Source of the DNA: Desulfobotulus mexicanus
GTDB taxonomy: Bacteria > Desulfobacterota > Desulfobacteria > Desulfobacterales > ASO4-4
NCBI RefSeq assembly: GCF_006175995.1
Contig: NZ_VDMB01000001.1
Location: forward strand, 227,049-291,048
Reading direction: 5' to 3'
Length of the DNA: 64,000 bases
Shown here: positions 1 through 8,445 of the stretch, one piece after another
Position numbering within the stretch: position 1 is the first letter of the stretch
Layout: every line of letters begins with the position of its first letter
Notes under the pieces: model-generated
The model's input: only the letters and a program-made list of their open reading frames with translations
The model's database searches: none
What the model was told of the DNA's origin: nothing
Translations under genes and position numbers: made by a program

Positions 1-838
1 TTCTGTCCTTGTGCCGGGTGAGGTAGAAGTTTCTGGAAAGGTGCAGGCCTTCCACGGGAATGCAGCGGATGCGGCCCGAAGCAAGCTCTTCTTCCACGGC
101 TATGGGAGATAGAATGGAAACGCCTAGTCCGCTTTTTATCCCCTGTATCACAGCCTGGGTGTTTCCCATTTCCGCCACCACAGAGAGGTCTTCTATGGCG
201 ATGCCAAGGGTTCTTAAGTGGCTGCTGATGGCCTGACGGGTGCCTGAGCCCTTTTCCCTGAGAATAAAAGGTGTTTTGGACAGAGTTTCAAGATCAATGC
301 TTTTGCGGTCGGCCAGGGGATTAGAGGCAGGAACCATCAGTCCCATGACATCTTCCAGTATACAGACCTGTTCCGCCCTGCGGTCTTTGGCAAGGGCACC
401 GATAATTCCCAATTCCAGAGTGCCTTCCAGGGTTTCCGCAAGGATCTGTTCGCTGTCGCCGATGACAAGGGAAAGGGTGACATCGGGATGGCGTTCGGCA
501 AATCCGCCTACCAGCCTTGGAAGAATATATGCACCCGGAATGGTGCTGCCTCCCACCACAAAACGTCCTTTGATTGATCCCTGAAATTCCGCCATGGCAG
601 TTTCCGTTTCATCCCGCAGCTGCAGCATGCGGCGGGCATGCTGATACAGAAGGCGGCCTGCCTTGGTGGGAACGGCTTCTTTACCCAGTCTGTCAATGAG
701 TCGGCATCCGAAATGGCTTTCCAGATCCCGGATATGACTGCTGATGGTGGGCTGAGAAAGGTGCACGGCCTGACCTGCCCTGGAAAAGCTTTTGCGCTCC
801 ACTACCTTGCAGAAAATGTTTAACTGCCATAAATCCAT
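1..838 (-). CDS. LysR-family transcriptional regulator, C-terminus cut by window edge
   Basis: My reading of the minus strand gives an open frame from ATG at 838 to the left edge (about 279 residues, no stop). The N-terminus is a typical LysR winged helix-turn-helix (MDLWQLNIFCKVVERKSFSR, then AGQAVHLSQPTISSHI), followed by the effector-binding core. LysR proteins bind DNA as tetramers and respond to a small-molecule ligand, often controlling a neighbouring gene. The target cannot be named because the downstream side is outside the window. It starts only 4 bases beyond the coaD stop, so it may be co-transcribed with coaD, which is unusual for a LysR gene. The ligand is unknown. Confidence 0.88.
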   Translation of the reverse strand, partial: MDLWQLNIFCKVVERKSFSRAGQAVHLSQPTISSHIRDLESHFGCRLIDRLGKEAVPTKAGRLLYQHARRMLQLRDETETAMAEFQGSIKGRFVVGGSTIPGAYILPRLVGGFAERHPDVTLSLVIGDSEQILAETLEGTLELGIIGALAKDRRAEQVCILEDVMGLMVPASNPLADRKSIDLETLSKTPFILREKGSGTRQAISSHLRTLGIAIEDLSVVAEMGNTQAVIQGIKSGLGVSILSPIAVEEELASGRIRCIPVEGLHLSRNFYLTRHKDR

Positions 839-842
839 TGGA

Positions 843-1340
843 TTATCCCTTGCCCAGTTTTTCTTTAAGCCGCTGATGCACCACAGGGCTGACCATGCCG
901 GAGATATCCGCACCGAAGCTGGCCGCTTCCTTGATTACGGAAGAGCTGGTGAAAATCCAGCGCAGCCCTGTGATGAGAAAGACAGTCTGTACATCCCTGT
1001 TCAGGCGGCGGTTCATCATGGCCATCTGAAATTCACTTTCAAAATCTCCCATGGCCCGCATGCCCCTGACAATGGCTCCGGCCCCCTTTTGTTCTGCATA
1101 ATCCACCAGCAGGCCACCAAAGCTGTCCACTTCAATGCGGTCTTTGTATTCTGAAAGGCTCTCCCGGATAAGTTCCTTGCGCTCTTCCACCGTAAAAAGA
1201 CCTGTTTTTTTCGGGTTGTGGAGGATGGCGACGATCACTTTGTCAAAAATGCCCAGTGCCCGTTCTATTATGTCAGTGTGGCCGTTGGTCAAAGGGTCGA
1301 AGGAGCCGGGATAAATGGCAATTTTTTCTGTTGGTTCCAT
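843..1340 (-). CDS. coaD: Phosphopantetheine adenylyltransferase
   Basis: This 165-residue protein transfers AMP from ATP to 4'-phosphopantetheine, giving dephospho-CoA, the fourth step of coenzyme A synthesis in the cytoplasm. The nucleotidyltransferase signature PGSFDPLTNGH lies at residues 11-21, with the (H/T)xGH motif as TNGH. The C-terminal SSSVIKE stretch corresponds to the family's ISSTxVRE nucleotide-binding motif. Length is normal for bacterial CoaD. The ATG at 1340 is preceded by CAGGTGA. It is the next leftward gene after rsmD, but a terminator lies between them, so coaD probably has its own promoter in 1345-1525. Confidence 0.96.
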   Translation of the reverse strand: MEPTEKIAIYPGSFDPLTNGHTDIIERALGIFDKVIVAILHNPKKTGLFTVEERKELIRESLSEYKDRIEVDSFGGLLVDYAEQKGAGAIVRGMRAMGDFESEFQMAMMNRRLNRDVQTVFLITGLRWIFTSSSVIKEAASFGADISGMVSPVVHQRLKEKLGKG

Positions 1341-1525
1341 GGGAGTTCACCTGGTTTTTTTGTTTTATATCATAGCCTTGATTTCCGACAGTCCAGTTGG
1401 AAGATATGGCTATAAGTATGATTGCGGCGGCTGGGTTACATCTGTACACGATAGCAGCGCACAGCGACGCCTTGTTGTAGAGCAGCTTGCTAATCTATCC
1501 GGAAGTTTCTTTATGTTAAGATATA

Positions 1526-1570
1526 GAAAAAATCAATGGCTCTCTTCTTTGTCTGACAGAAAGGAGAGCC
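1526..1570 (-). terminator. Intrinsic terminator overlapping the rsmD stop codon
   Basis: On the minus strand GGCTCTC (1564-1570) pairs with GAGAGCC (1538-1544), and a TTTTTT run follows (1526-1532). The stem includes the last codons of rsmD. It would end the leftward unit before coaD. The T-run starts a few bases after the stem, so efficiency is uncertain. Confidence 0.6.
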
Positions 1571-2105
1571 TTGCCAGAAGGGTTTTTCCGTAGACACGAA
1601 GGTCTTCCCTTATAAACCCTTCCTTTTCCGGGGGCAGGGGATCTTCTGCCGTGTGCTCACAGATGATACAGGATGCGGATGTCAGAAGTCCGCTTTTTTT
1701 CAGGTGTTCAAGGGTAATGGCCGTAAGGCCCCTGCCATAGGGAGGATCCATGAAAATAAGGTCAAAGGGGGCTTCATTGCGCAGGCACCTGAGGTCTTTT
1801 CTGATATTCCACTTAATGATACGGCTTCTGTCTTCAAGGCCTAAGTTTTCAATGTTGTAATACAGTACCTTCAGGGCCTGGGGGTGCTGCTCCACAAAGA
1901 CCGCAGACAGGGCACCACGGCTGAGGGCTTCCATGCCAAGGGCACCGGTTCCTGCAAAAAGATCCAGTACCCTTGCCCCTTGCACACGGTCTGATCCCAG
2001 TATGGAGAAAAGGCTTTCCCGGAGGCGGTCGCTGGTGGGGCGGGTATCGGTGCCGGAGGGGGCCTTGATGCTGCGCCTTTTGAGACTGCCCGCAATAATC
2101 CTCAT
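1533..2105 (-). CDS. rsmD: 16S rRNA (guanine(966)-N(2))-methyltransferase
   Basis: A 190-residue class I SAM-dependent methyltransferase that modifies G966 of 16S rRNA during 30S assembly. It opens with MRIIAGSLKRR, typical of RsmD. The SAM-binding loop is LDLFAGTGALG near residue 46, and the catalytic DPPY motif appears as MDPPYGRG near residue 119. Its start overlaps the stop of the upstream NtrX-like gene by four bases (ATGA), which implies translational coupling. Length fits the family. A terminator overlaps its 3' end. Confidence 0.94.
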   Translation of the reverse strand: MRIIAGSLKRRSIKAPSGTDTRPTSDRLRESLFSILGSDRVQGARVLDLFAGTGALGMEALSRGALSAVFVEQHPQALKVLYYNIENLGLEDRSRIIKWNIRKDLRCLRNEAPFDLIFMDPPYGRGLTAITLEHLKKSGLLTSASCIICEHTAEDPLPPEKEGFIREDLRVYGKTLLARLSFLSDKEESH

Positions 2106-3442
2106 CCTGCCAGAGCTTCCATGAGTTTTTGAAAGGTTTCCGGGTCCAGACCGCAGGCCTCTGATGCTTCCGAAATACTGTGGTTGTGTATGGCAAGCTG
2201 TCTGCGCAGATACATGACACTGAAAAGATCCATGGCACTCCGGTAATCCCTTGCTGCCATGGGATCGGGCAGTGCAGGCAGGCCAAAGCCCAGTTCCTCA
2301 AGGATTTCTTTCGAAATGTCTGTTTCCTGTACGGAGATGGCGATCCTTTCCATGATGTTTTTCAGTTCCCGTACGTTTCCCGGCCAGTCATGGGTGCATA
2401 GGAGGGCAAGGGCTTCGGTGCTCAGTGTTTTTACAGGTATCTTTCCCCTGAGCGATGCTTCTTCAAGAAAAAGGCTTGCCAGTGGAGCGATGTCTTCCTT
2501 TCTTTCCCTTAAGGGTGGAACAGTAATGGGAAGCACGGCCAGCCTGTAATAAAGATCTTCCCGGAAGTTACCCAGACGGATTTCCTGCTCCAGATTTCTG
2601 TTGGTGGCGGCTATGATCCGTACATCCACCTGTATCTCCCGACTGCCCCCGGCCCTGTGAAAGCGCCCATCCTCCAGAAAGCGCAGAAGGTGTCCCTGGG
2701 CGGACATGGGAAGATCTGCCACCTGATCCAGAAAAAGACTGCCCTGGTGGGCCATTTCTATGCTGCCCTTGTGGCGGGCAAGGGTAGTGTCTGTACCGCC
2801 CTTTTCCATGCCAAAGAGCTCATGTTCAATATGTTCCGGAGAAAAGGCCGCACAGTTCACACAGATGAGGGCTTCCTCGGAACGCTGGCTGAGCTGGTGA
2901 AGGCTGCGGGCAACCAGTTCTTTGCCCGTACCGTTTTCTCCCAGAATCAGGGCCGGCATAAGGCTCCCTGCTGCCTGGAAAACCTGAAGTCGCAGCTGCT
3001 GCACAGGTGCAGAATTACCGGTGATGGCGTGGCGGTCCAGATTTTTTTTCTTGAGGTAGCGGTTTTCTTCCTCCAGTTTCTGGAAATTCAGGGCATTGTG
3101 AATGGTGATTAGCACCTTGTCTATGGACAGTGGTTTTTCTATAAAATCAAAGGCCCCTGTTTTTGTTGCTGTGACAGCGGTATCTATGGTGCCGTGGCCT
3201 GTGATCATCACCACGGGCAGGTGGGGTTCTGTTTTTCTGATTTCCTTTAAGGTGTCAATGCCGTCCATACCAGGCATCCAGATATCCAGCAGCACCAGAT
3301 CCGGTATATCTTCTTCAATGCGTTTTAAGGCTTCATATCCGTTGGCTGCGGTTTTTATCTCAAAACCTTCATCCTGCAGAAGGTCGCCCAGGGTTTTCAG
3401 GATGCCGGGTTCATCATCCACAATGAGGAGTGTGGGAAACAT
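2102..3442 (-). CDS. NtrX-like AAA+ response regulator lacking the GAFTGA loop
   Basis: 446 residues with three domains. The receiver (1-120) has DD at 9-10, phospho-acceptor D53, T81 and K103. The sigma-54-activator AAA+ domain has Walker A GENGTGKE at 168-175, and the C-terminus is a Fis-type helix-turn-helix. It follows the NtrY-like kinase gene by 68 bases and is presumably its partner. Two key features are changed. The sigma-54-contacting GAFTGA loop reads GGTDTT (215-220), and the Walker B acidic pair DE reads DQ (D239, Q240). Known activators need both for open-complex formation, so this protein may bind DNA without activating sigma-54 polymerase. The start has a good AAGGAG site. The rest of the AAA+ fold is well kept. 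Confidence 0.87.
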   Translation of the reverse strand: MFPTLLIVDDEPGILKTLGDLLQDEGFEIKTAANGYEALKRIEEDIPDLVLLDIWMPGMDGIDTLKEIRKTEPHLPVVMITGHGTIDTAVTATKTGAFDFIEKPLSIDKVLITIHNALNFQKLEEENRYLKKKNLDRHAITGNSAPVQQLRLQVFQAAGSLMPALILGENGTGKELVARSLHQLSQRSEEALICVNCAAFSPEHIEHELFGMEKGGTDTTLARHKGSIEMAHQGSLFLDQVADLPMSAQGHLLRFLEDGRFHRAGGSREIQVDVRIIAATNRNLEQEIRLGNFREDLYYRLAVLPITVPPLRERKEDIAPLASLFLEEASLRGKIPVKTLSTEALALLCTHDWPGNVRELKNIMERIAISVQETDISKEILEELGFGLPALPDPMAARDYRSAMDLFSVMYLRRQLAIHNHSISEASEACGLDPETFQKLMEALAG

Positions 3443-3510
3443 GGATTTTCTCCTTATAAGTCATAGCTCCTGTCTGCCTTGCTGGCCGGAGGGTGGCAGG
3501 CAGAGGGTGC

Positions 3511-5733
3511 TTACTTTTCCTCGCAGAGGGGGTAGTCGATACGGAAACATGCACCCGAAGGGCTGTTATCAAGAACCTCAATGGTAGCCTTGTGCTCTAT
3601 GACAATGGAGTTGACAATGGCCAGTCCCAGGCCGGTGCCGCTGCTTTTGGTGGAATAGTAGGGTTCAAAAAGCCGTCCCTTTTCCTCCGGTGAGATTCCC
3701 GGTCCATTGTCCCGGATTTCAAGGCGCAGGATGTTTTTACCCGATGGTTTGAAAAGGGCAACCTGAATTTCACCTTTTTCTTCCAGGGCACCTGCGGCAT
3801 TGCCCAGAAGGTTGAGGAGGAGCTGATGGGTCTGTTGGGCATCCATGGGGATACGGGGAAGTTTTTTTTCTGCGTGAAAGGAAAAGTGAATGCCGGGGTG
3901 GGCTTCACGGAAGGCAGCCACAGTGTCCGAAACAAGGGGCTTAAGATCTCCGGGCCTGAGCCTTGCTGCCGGGAAACGGGCATACTCTGCAAATTCATTT
4001 ACAAGATTGCGGATGACATCCACATGATCCATGATGGTGCGGGTACATTCGTTAAAAATCGGATCTTTCAGCATGTTTTTGTATTTGCGGCGCAGGCGCT
4101 GGGCAGAAAGGGAAAGGGGGGTGAGGGGGTTTTTTACCTCATGGGCAATGCGCCTTGCAACCTCCCGCCATGCGGCCATGCGCTGGGCCTTTTCCAGTTC
4201 TGTTACGTCATCAAAGACCATGACCGTTCCCATGCGTCTGCCTGTATCATCCATGAGTGCAGAAAAGTGCATGTGAAAATTCCTTGGCTGGCCGCCTACG
4301 GTAAGGGAGATGGGTATTTCCAGGTCGCTGTGGCTGTCCTGTATTTTTTTTGAGTAGATATCGGCCAGCTTGTGGTAGGATTCGGGAATTGCTTTTCTGT
4401 AGGGGCGTTTGAGCAGGCTTTCTGCGGAAAGGCCCAGCATTTTTTCCGCTGAAGGATTGATGGTGGTGACAATGCCCGATGAATTGAAGGAGATCACCCC
4501 GGCAGAAACATTTTTTAAGATGGTTTCAATGTAGCGCCTGCGTTCTTCAATTTCTGTATTCTGCTGGCGCAGCATTCGTGCGGAAAGGGCCAGCTGCTCC
4601 TGTCCCATCTGCAGATCCCTGGTCATGCGGTTGAAGGCATTCACAAGGGTTCCTATTTCATCATCGCCTGCGGGGGCAATCTGAAACTGTAAATCTCCCT
4701 CGCCGATGCGACGGGTGGCATCGGCCAGCTCCATAAGGGGTGTGGTAATGGTGCGGGCCAGATAGAAGGCAAACCATATGGCGCAGAAAAGCACCAGCAG
4801 AGCCACGATGGTGAGGGCCAGATAATATACCTGTTGTACCGGCTGCCGGAGCAGTTTCACCTGCTGATATTCACTGCTGCCCTGGGAAATGGCTTCAAGA
4901 TTACGGATAAGGGCTGCGGGAATGCGGCTGCCCATTACCAGATAGCCTTCAACGGCCTCGCTTTCTGCCCCGTAGGGAATGGCGGCAATGGTGCGGATGA
5001 GTTCACCGGAAAGAAAGGTTTCGGTGATATTTTTTGTGGGTGTATCGTTCAGACTCAGTTTGAATATTTCTTCGGGAGAAAGGGGAGTGAGGCTGGCATC
5101 CATATTGTCTGATTTGCCGGAAAAAAGTATTTTCCCTTTTGGATCATGGATGTCCAGCGTATCCACGGGAAGGTCTGCCAGCCAGCCTGCGGCATGGGCC
5201 TGAAGGCGTTTTGACGCAGAAGTATGCATCAGTTTTTTTCTGTGAATTTCATCGGAGGTTTTTATTATAAAAAACTTATTGTTTTCATTTGCTTGTGTGT
5301 AGATGTGTCTTCCCACCGAAATGGAGTTGTCCAGGGCCTGTTCAACGGGTATGTTGAACCAGAAGGCTATGCTGGTGGAAATGAAGTTGATGGAAAAGAT
5401 GAAAAGTACCGTGGTGGGCAGCAGGGTAAGTGTAACAAAGGCAATTAGCAGCCGGGTACGCAGCTTTGCACCGGGCTGTCCATGTTTTCTGTCATAGTAG
5501 AGTTTGACCAGATTTCGGAAAACCAGAAAGATGAGAAGCAGCAGAAGAAGAAGATTGATGTTGATGATGGCAAACATCAGCAGGGTGTGGGACAGGGGAA
5601 AGTCTGCGCCGAAATTCAGAAAGCGGGTTTCTGCAAAGGTAAGGAGTGCCACCAGGGGCAGAAGAGATACAATAATAATAAGTTCCCGTTTACGGCGTTT
5701 TCTCTCCTCGCTGGGGGTGTGGTTATGGGGCAT
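3511..5733 (-). CDS. NtrY-like membrane sensor histidine kinase
   Basis: 740 residues. It has N-terminal membrane helices (about 20-40, 50-75 and 95-120), a roughly 170-residue extracytoplasmic sensor region, another helix near 305-325, HAMP, PAS, and a HisKA/HATPase core. The phospho-accepting histidine lies in HEVKNPLTPL (H531). The N box is NLLGNAAGAL, and the G boxes are DNGPGI and GTGLGLAI. NtrY kinases respond to nitrogen or redox state and phosphorylate NtrX. The ATG at 5733 follows CGGAGG. The gene lies 15 bases after DUF4390 and upstream of the NtrX-like gene, a usual order in this lineage. The signal sensed cannot be inferred. Confidence 0.93.
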   Translation of the reverse strand: MPHNHTPSEERKRRKRELIIIVSLLPLVALLTFAETRFLNFGADFPLSHTLLMFAIININLLLLLLLIFLVFRNLVKLYYDRKHGQPGAKLRTRLLIAFVTLTLLPTTVLFIFSINFISTSIAFWFNIPVEQALDNSISVGRHIYTQANENNKFFIIKTSDEIHRKKLMHTSASKRLQAHAAGWLADLPVDTLDIHDPKGKILFSGKSDNMDASLTPLSPEEIFKLSLNDTPTKNITETFLSGELIRTIAAIPYGAESEAVEGYLVMGSRIPAALIRNLEAISQGSSEYQQVKLLRQPVQQVYYLALTIVALLVLFCAIWFAFYLARTITTPLMELADATRRIGEGDLQFQIAPAGDDEIGTLVNAFNRMTRDLQMGQEQLALSARMLRQQNTEIEERRRYIETILKNVSAGVISFNSSGIVTTINPSAEKMLGLSAESLLKRPYRKAIPESYHKLADIYSKKIQDSHSDLEIPISLTVGGQPRNFHMHFSALMDDTGRRMGTVMVFDDVTELEKAQRMAAWREVARRIAHEVKNPLTPLSLSAQRLRRKYKNMLKDPIFNECTRTIMDHVDVIRNLVNEFAEYARFPAARLRPGDLKPLVSDTVAAFREAHPGIHFSFHAEKKLPRIPMDAQQTHQLLLNLLGNAAGALEEKGEIQVALFKPSGKNILRLEIRDNGPGISPEEKGRLFEPYYSTKSSGTGLGLAIVNSIVIEHKATIEVLDNSPSGACFRIDYPLCEEK

Positions 5734-5748
5734 GGGGCCTCCGGGAAG

Positions 5749-6405
5749 TTAGAAGATAAAATCAATGCTGTACCAGTCTGTTTCAAAGTCCCAGAATGAA
5801 AGAAAAAAAAGGATGTGATGCAGATAAAGGGGCAGGGTAAATTCGCTGAGTTTGGCTTTGGCCCGCAGCCTGTATTGCTGTTTTCTTTCCAGTTCATCGA
5901 CCTGGGCAATGACAAGGTTGGACAGTGAGCCCATCTTTCGTTTGGCTTCTTCAAAATCTCTTGTTTCATGGGGGGCGAAGCCTTCCCAGGAGCGGGTAAC
6001 GGTATAACTTTCCCGTATGGCATTGTAGCGGATGGTATGGGTGACCGTGATATTGGCAATTTCAGCAAAACGCCAGAAACGGCGGGGGCTTTCCAGAACA
6101 AGGAAAAAAGAGAAGGTCACAGGAACACCGCTTTGCACGGCGGCTTCTATTTTGGGTGTGAAGGCTCCTTCCGTGCGCAGGTGAATTTCAATGGACAAAT
6201 CGTTCTGGGCCAGAATAAGGCTTGTTATGGATGCTTCCCCTGCATCCGCCGTCTGGATGAATATAAGGGGCTGGAGCAGGAGAAATAAAAGCAGAGCCTT
6301 AAGGCAATGCAGGGCATGGTGCCTTGTTTTTTTTTGAATCTGAGTTTGTAGAAAAGGTGAAAAACCCATAGCCCTGCGCCCCTGTGTTTCGGTATTGACC
6401 AGCAT
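5749..6405 (-). CDS. DUF4390 family exported protein
   Basis: 218 residues. After a basic N-terminus and a hydrophobic segment (about residues 36-52), the chain continues as a beta-rich periplasmic domain with the SFDF..F-type ending seen in DUF4390 proteins. No enzymatic motif is visible. The family is of unknown function and is commonly encoded just before an NtrY-type kinase, as here (15-base gap), so a role in supplying or shaping the kinase signal is plausible but unproven. ATG at 6405 is used; ATG at 6369, preceded by AGGGG, is an alternative start and would shorten the N-terminus by 12 residues. Confidence 0.75.
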   Translation of the reverse strand: MLVNTETQGRRAMGFSPFLQTQIQKKTRHHALHCLKALLLFLLLQPLIFIQTADAGEASITSLILAQNDLSIEIHLRTEGAFTPKIEAAVQSGVPVTFSFFLVLESPRRFWRFAEIANITVTHTIRYNAIRESYTVTRSWEGFAPHETRDFEEAKRKMGSLSNLVIAQVDELERKQQYRLRAKAKLSEFTLPLYLHHILFFLSFWDFETDWYSIDFIF

Positions 6406-6411
6406 CTTTTT

Positions 6412-7134
6412 TTAGTCCTGATGACGGGGAGCCACCAGGGACCGCAGCCAGCCGAAGACCGTATTTCCCCGCAAAAGATCCCTGTCCAGGAGGTCAAACT
6501 GTCGGCCTACTTCCTTTGGGTCCGAAAGCCAGTCTCCCCGGGTTACGATTTTCCTTTCAGGGTCCAGCTGCCGTACAACCATTGCAGGGTTGCCAGCGGC
6601 AATGCAGTTTTCTGGAATATCCTTGACCACCACACTGCCGGCACCGATGATACTGTTATTGCCTATGGTCACACCCTTGCCGATGATGGCACTGTCCCCC
6701 AGCCAGACATTGTCGCCTATGATCACTGGTTTTGTGATGCCGATGGGCATGGATCTGTCATAGAGGTCGTGCCAGTCAGAATCAGTGATGTAAACTCCGT
6801 TGGCCATCATGGTGTTGGAGCCGATGATTATTTTTTCTGCAGCACTGATGCGGGTGCCGGGACAGATGAGGCAGTAGTCACCGATCTCAATGCCATGGAT
6901 GTCTTTTTTGTCGCTCCAGACACAGAGTCTTACCCTGGAATCAGGGCTGGCTATGATGGTGGTGAAACTGCCGACCCGGACAGGGCCTCCGAAAACTTCC
7001 ATATACCAGGGTTTGATGGCATGGATGCCATGGCCTAAGCTTTCAAATTCCGGTTTCAGAAATTTTTTTAAGTAAAACTTCTGAAACCGGTTATATGCTT
7101 TTTTTATGAAGTAGGGGCGATGATCTTTACGCAA
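6412..7134 (-). CDS. Hexapeptide-repeat acyltransferase (maltose/galactoside acetyltransferase type)
   Basis: 240 residues with a left-handed beta-helix made of hexapeptide repeats (IGDYCLICPGT, IIGSNTMMANGV, IIGDNVWLGDSA, TIGNNSIIGAGS), like CoA-dependent O-acetyltransferases of the NodL/LacA/WbbJ kind. The probable catalytic histidine is in the DSDWHD segment. The start is TTG at 7134 with AGAGG upstream. An extra C-terminal tail of about 50 residues follows the helix. It sits between the alpha-toroid gene and DUF4390 with gaps of 16 and 6 bases, so it is in the same leftward unit. The acceptor, perhaps a cell-envelope sugar, is unknown. Confidence 0.85.
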   Translation of the reverse strand: MRKDHRPYFIKKAYNRFQKFYLKKFLKPEFESLGHGIHAIKPWYMEVFGGPVRVGSFTTIIASPDSRVRLCVWSDKKDIHGIEIGDYCLICPGTRISAAEKIIIGSNTMMANGVYITDSDWHDLYDRSMPIGITKPVIIGDNVWLGDSAIIGKGVTIGNNSIIGAGSVVVKDIPENCIAAGNPAMVVRQLDPERKIVTRGDWLSDPKEVGRQFDLLDRDLLRGNTVFGWLRSLVAPRHQD

Positions 7135-7150
7135 AGGAAAACCTCTTTAT

Positions 7151-8206
7151 TTAAAAAGCGTCCGTAATGACGCCATAGGGATTGTCTGCCCAGAAAGCAT
7201 GGTCAAAAAGGCCCGCTGCCGGAGTAATACCGTAAAGGGCATCTGCAGCCATGAGTACCACCGCATTGGTCCAGGTCAGCCTGTCTTCGGGCCAGATGAC
7301 CATGTCCGGGAAGGTGAAGCCGCACCAGAAAGAGCCGTCTTCGTATCTGCGATCCAGAATCCAGTTGAAAACAATGCGGGCCTGTCCGGTATTGCCCATG
7401 GCGGCCAGGGCCAGAACCAGCTCCGAGGTTTCTGCCATGGTTACCCAGGGGTTGTCTGAAACACAGCGCACACCCATGTCTTCCACAATAAATTTTTTCC
7501 AGTATTTATCAATGCGCTTCTGGGCTTCCGGCCCGGAAAGGGCACCGCAGAGAACGGGGTAGAACCAGTCCATGGAGTAGCGGGACTTGGATACGTTGAA
7601 GACATGGCGGCGGTGGCGGATGGCATGGCCCAGCTTTGTAAGGGCTTTCTGCCATGCTTCTGAGGGCTTTTCAAGGATGAATGCAATGGCGCAGGCACAT
7701 TTGAGACTCATGAAGATGGAGCTTGAGCCCGTGAGAAGGCACATGGGATCAAGTTTGCCTTCCGGGCTTCTGGCCCACCAGATTTCTCCGTCCGGAGACT
7801 GCATATCCAGAATGAAAGCCATGGCCTTTTCCAGCACGGGCCAGTATTCTTCCAGAAAAGCCCTGTCCTTTGTGATCAGCCAGTCGTGGAAAAGGCCTGT
7901 GGCAATGTAGGCAGTCATGTTGGTGTCCTGGGTGCGGTCATCGGGAAGACCGTTTTTATAGGAGGCGTACCAGGCACCGTTTTCCAGCTGCTGATCCTTA
8001 AGCCATGCAAAGCCTTTGCGTGCTGCAGCATGGTGGCCTGCAATGGAGAGCCCCATGATGGATTCCACCATGTCCCAGGGATCTGTTTTGTCTCCCCCGC
8101 ACCAGGGGATTTCTCCGGACTCCCTCTGGGTGGCAAGGATGCTGGCACCGACAATGTCCGTATCCAGGGGTAGGGGAAGGTTTTGTTTTGAGGTTTTGAC
8201 TTCCAT
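7151..8206 (-). CDS. Alpha/alpha-toroid (prenyltransferase/squalene-oxidase repeat-like) protein
   Basis: About 351 residues of helical pairs with QW-like motifs (QQLENGAWYA, RYEDGSFWCG, MQSPDGEIWW), the pattern of prenyltransferase/terpene-cyclase or glycosidase (alpha/alpha)6 barrels. It resembles proteins annotated as phenyltransferase-domain or glycoside-hydrolase-like. No DxDD cyclase motif is evident, and the substrate is unknown. The start at 8206 is chosen because AAGGAAG lies 5 to 11 bases upstream. The longer frame to 8305 has no ribosome site and adds an unlike, basic N-terminus. It heads the leftward unit that includes the acyltransferase and NtrYX. Confidence 0.7.
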   Translation of the reverse strand: MEVKTSKQNLPLPLDTDIVGASILATQRESGEIPWCGGDKTDPWDMVESIMGLSIAGHHAAARKGFAWLKDQQLENGAWYASYKNGLPDDRTQDTNMTAYIATGLFHDWLITKDRAFLEEYWPVLEKAMAFILDMQSPDGEIWWARSPEGKLDPMCLLTGSSSIFMSLKCACAIAFILEKPSEAWQKALTKLGHAIRHRRHVFNVSKSRYSMDWFYPVLCGALSGPEAQKRIDKYWKKFIVEDMGVRCVSDNPWVTMAETSELVLALAAMGNTGQARIVFNWILDRRYEDGSFWCGFTFPDMVIWPEDRLTWTNAVVLMAADALYGITPAAGLFDHAFWADNPYGVITDAF

Positions 8207-8445
8207 TTTCTTCCTTTTTGCAATCCGGGTAACCCGGCTGTATAAGGGTTGAACAAAACTGTTTTTTATGTTTGACGGTCTGTTTAGTTTGTATAGAAAA
8301 TACAATCCCGACAGATATCAAAAAAATCCTTTGGCTGCAATATATTAAGGATGTACCCACCATCCTTTGGCCGTTGACTTTTGATGCTTTCTGTCTTAAT
8401 CAATAAATCTTGATGTATTAATCTTTAGCAATTCAGGAGAAAACC

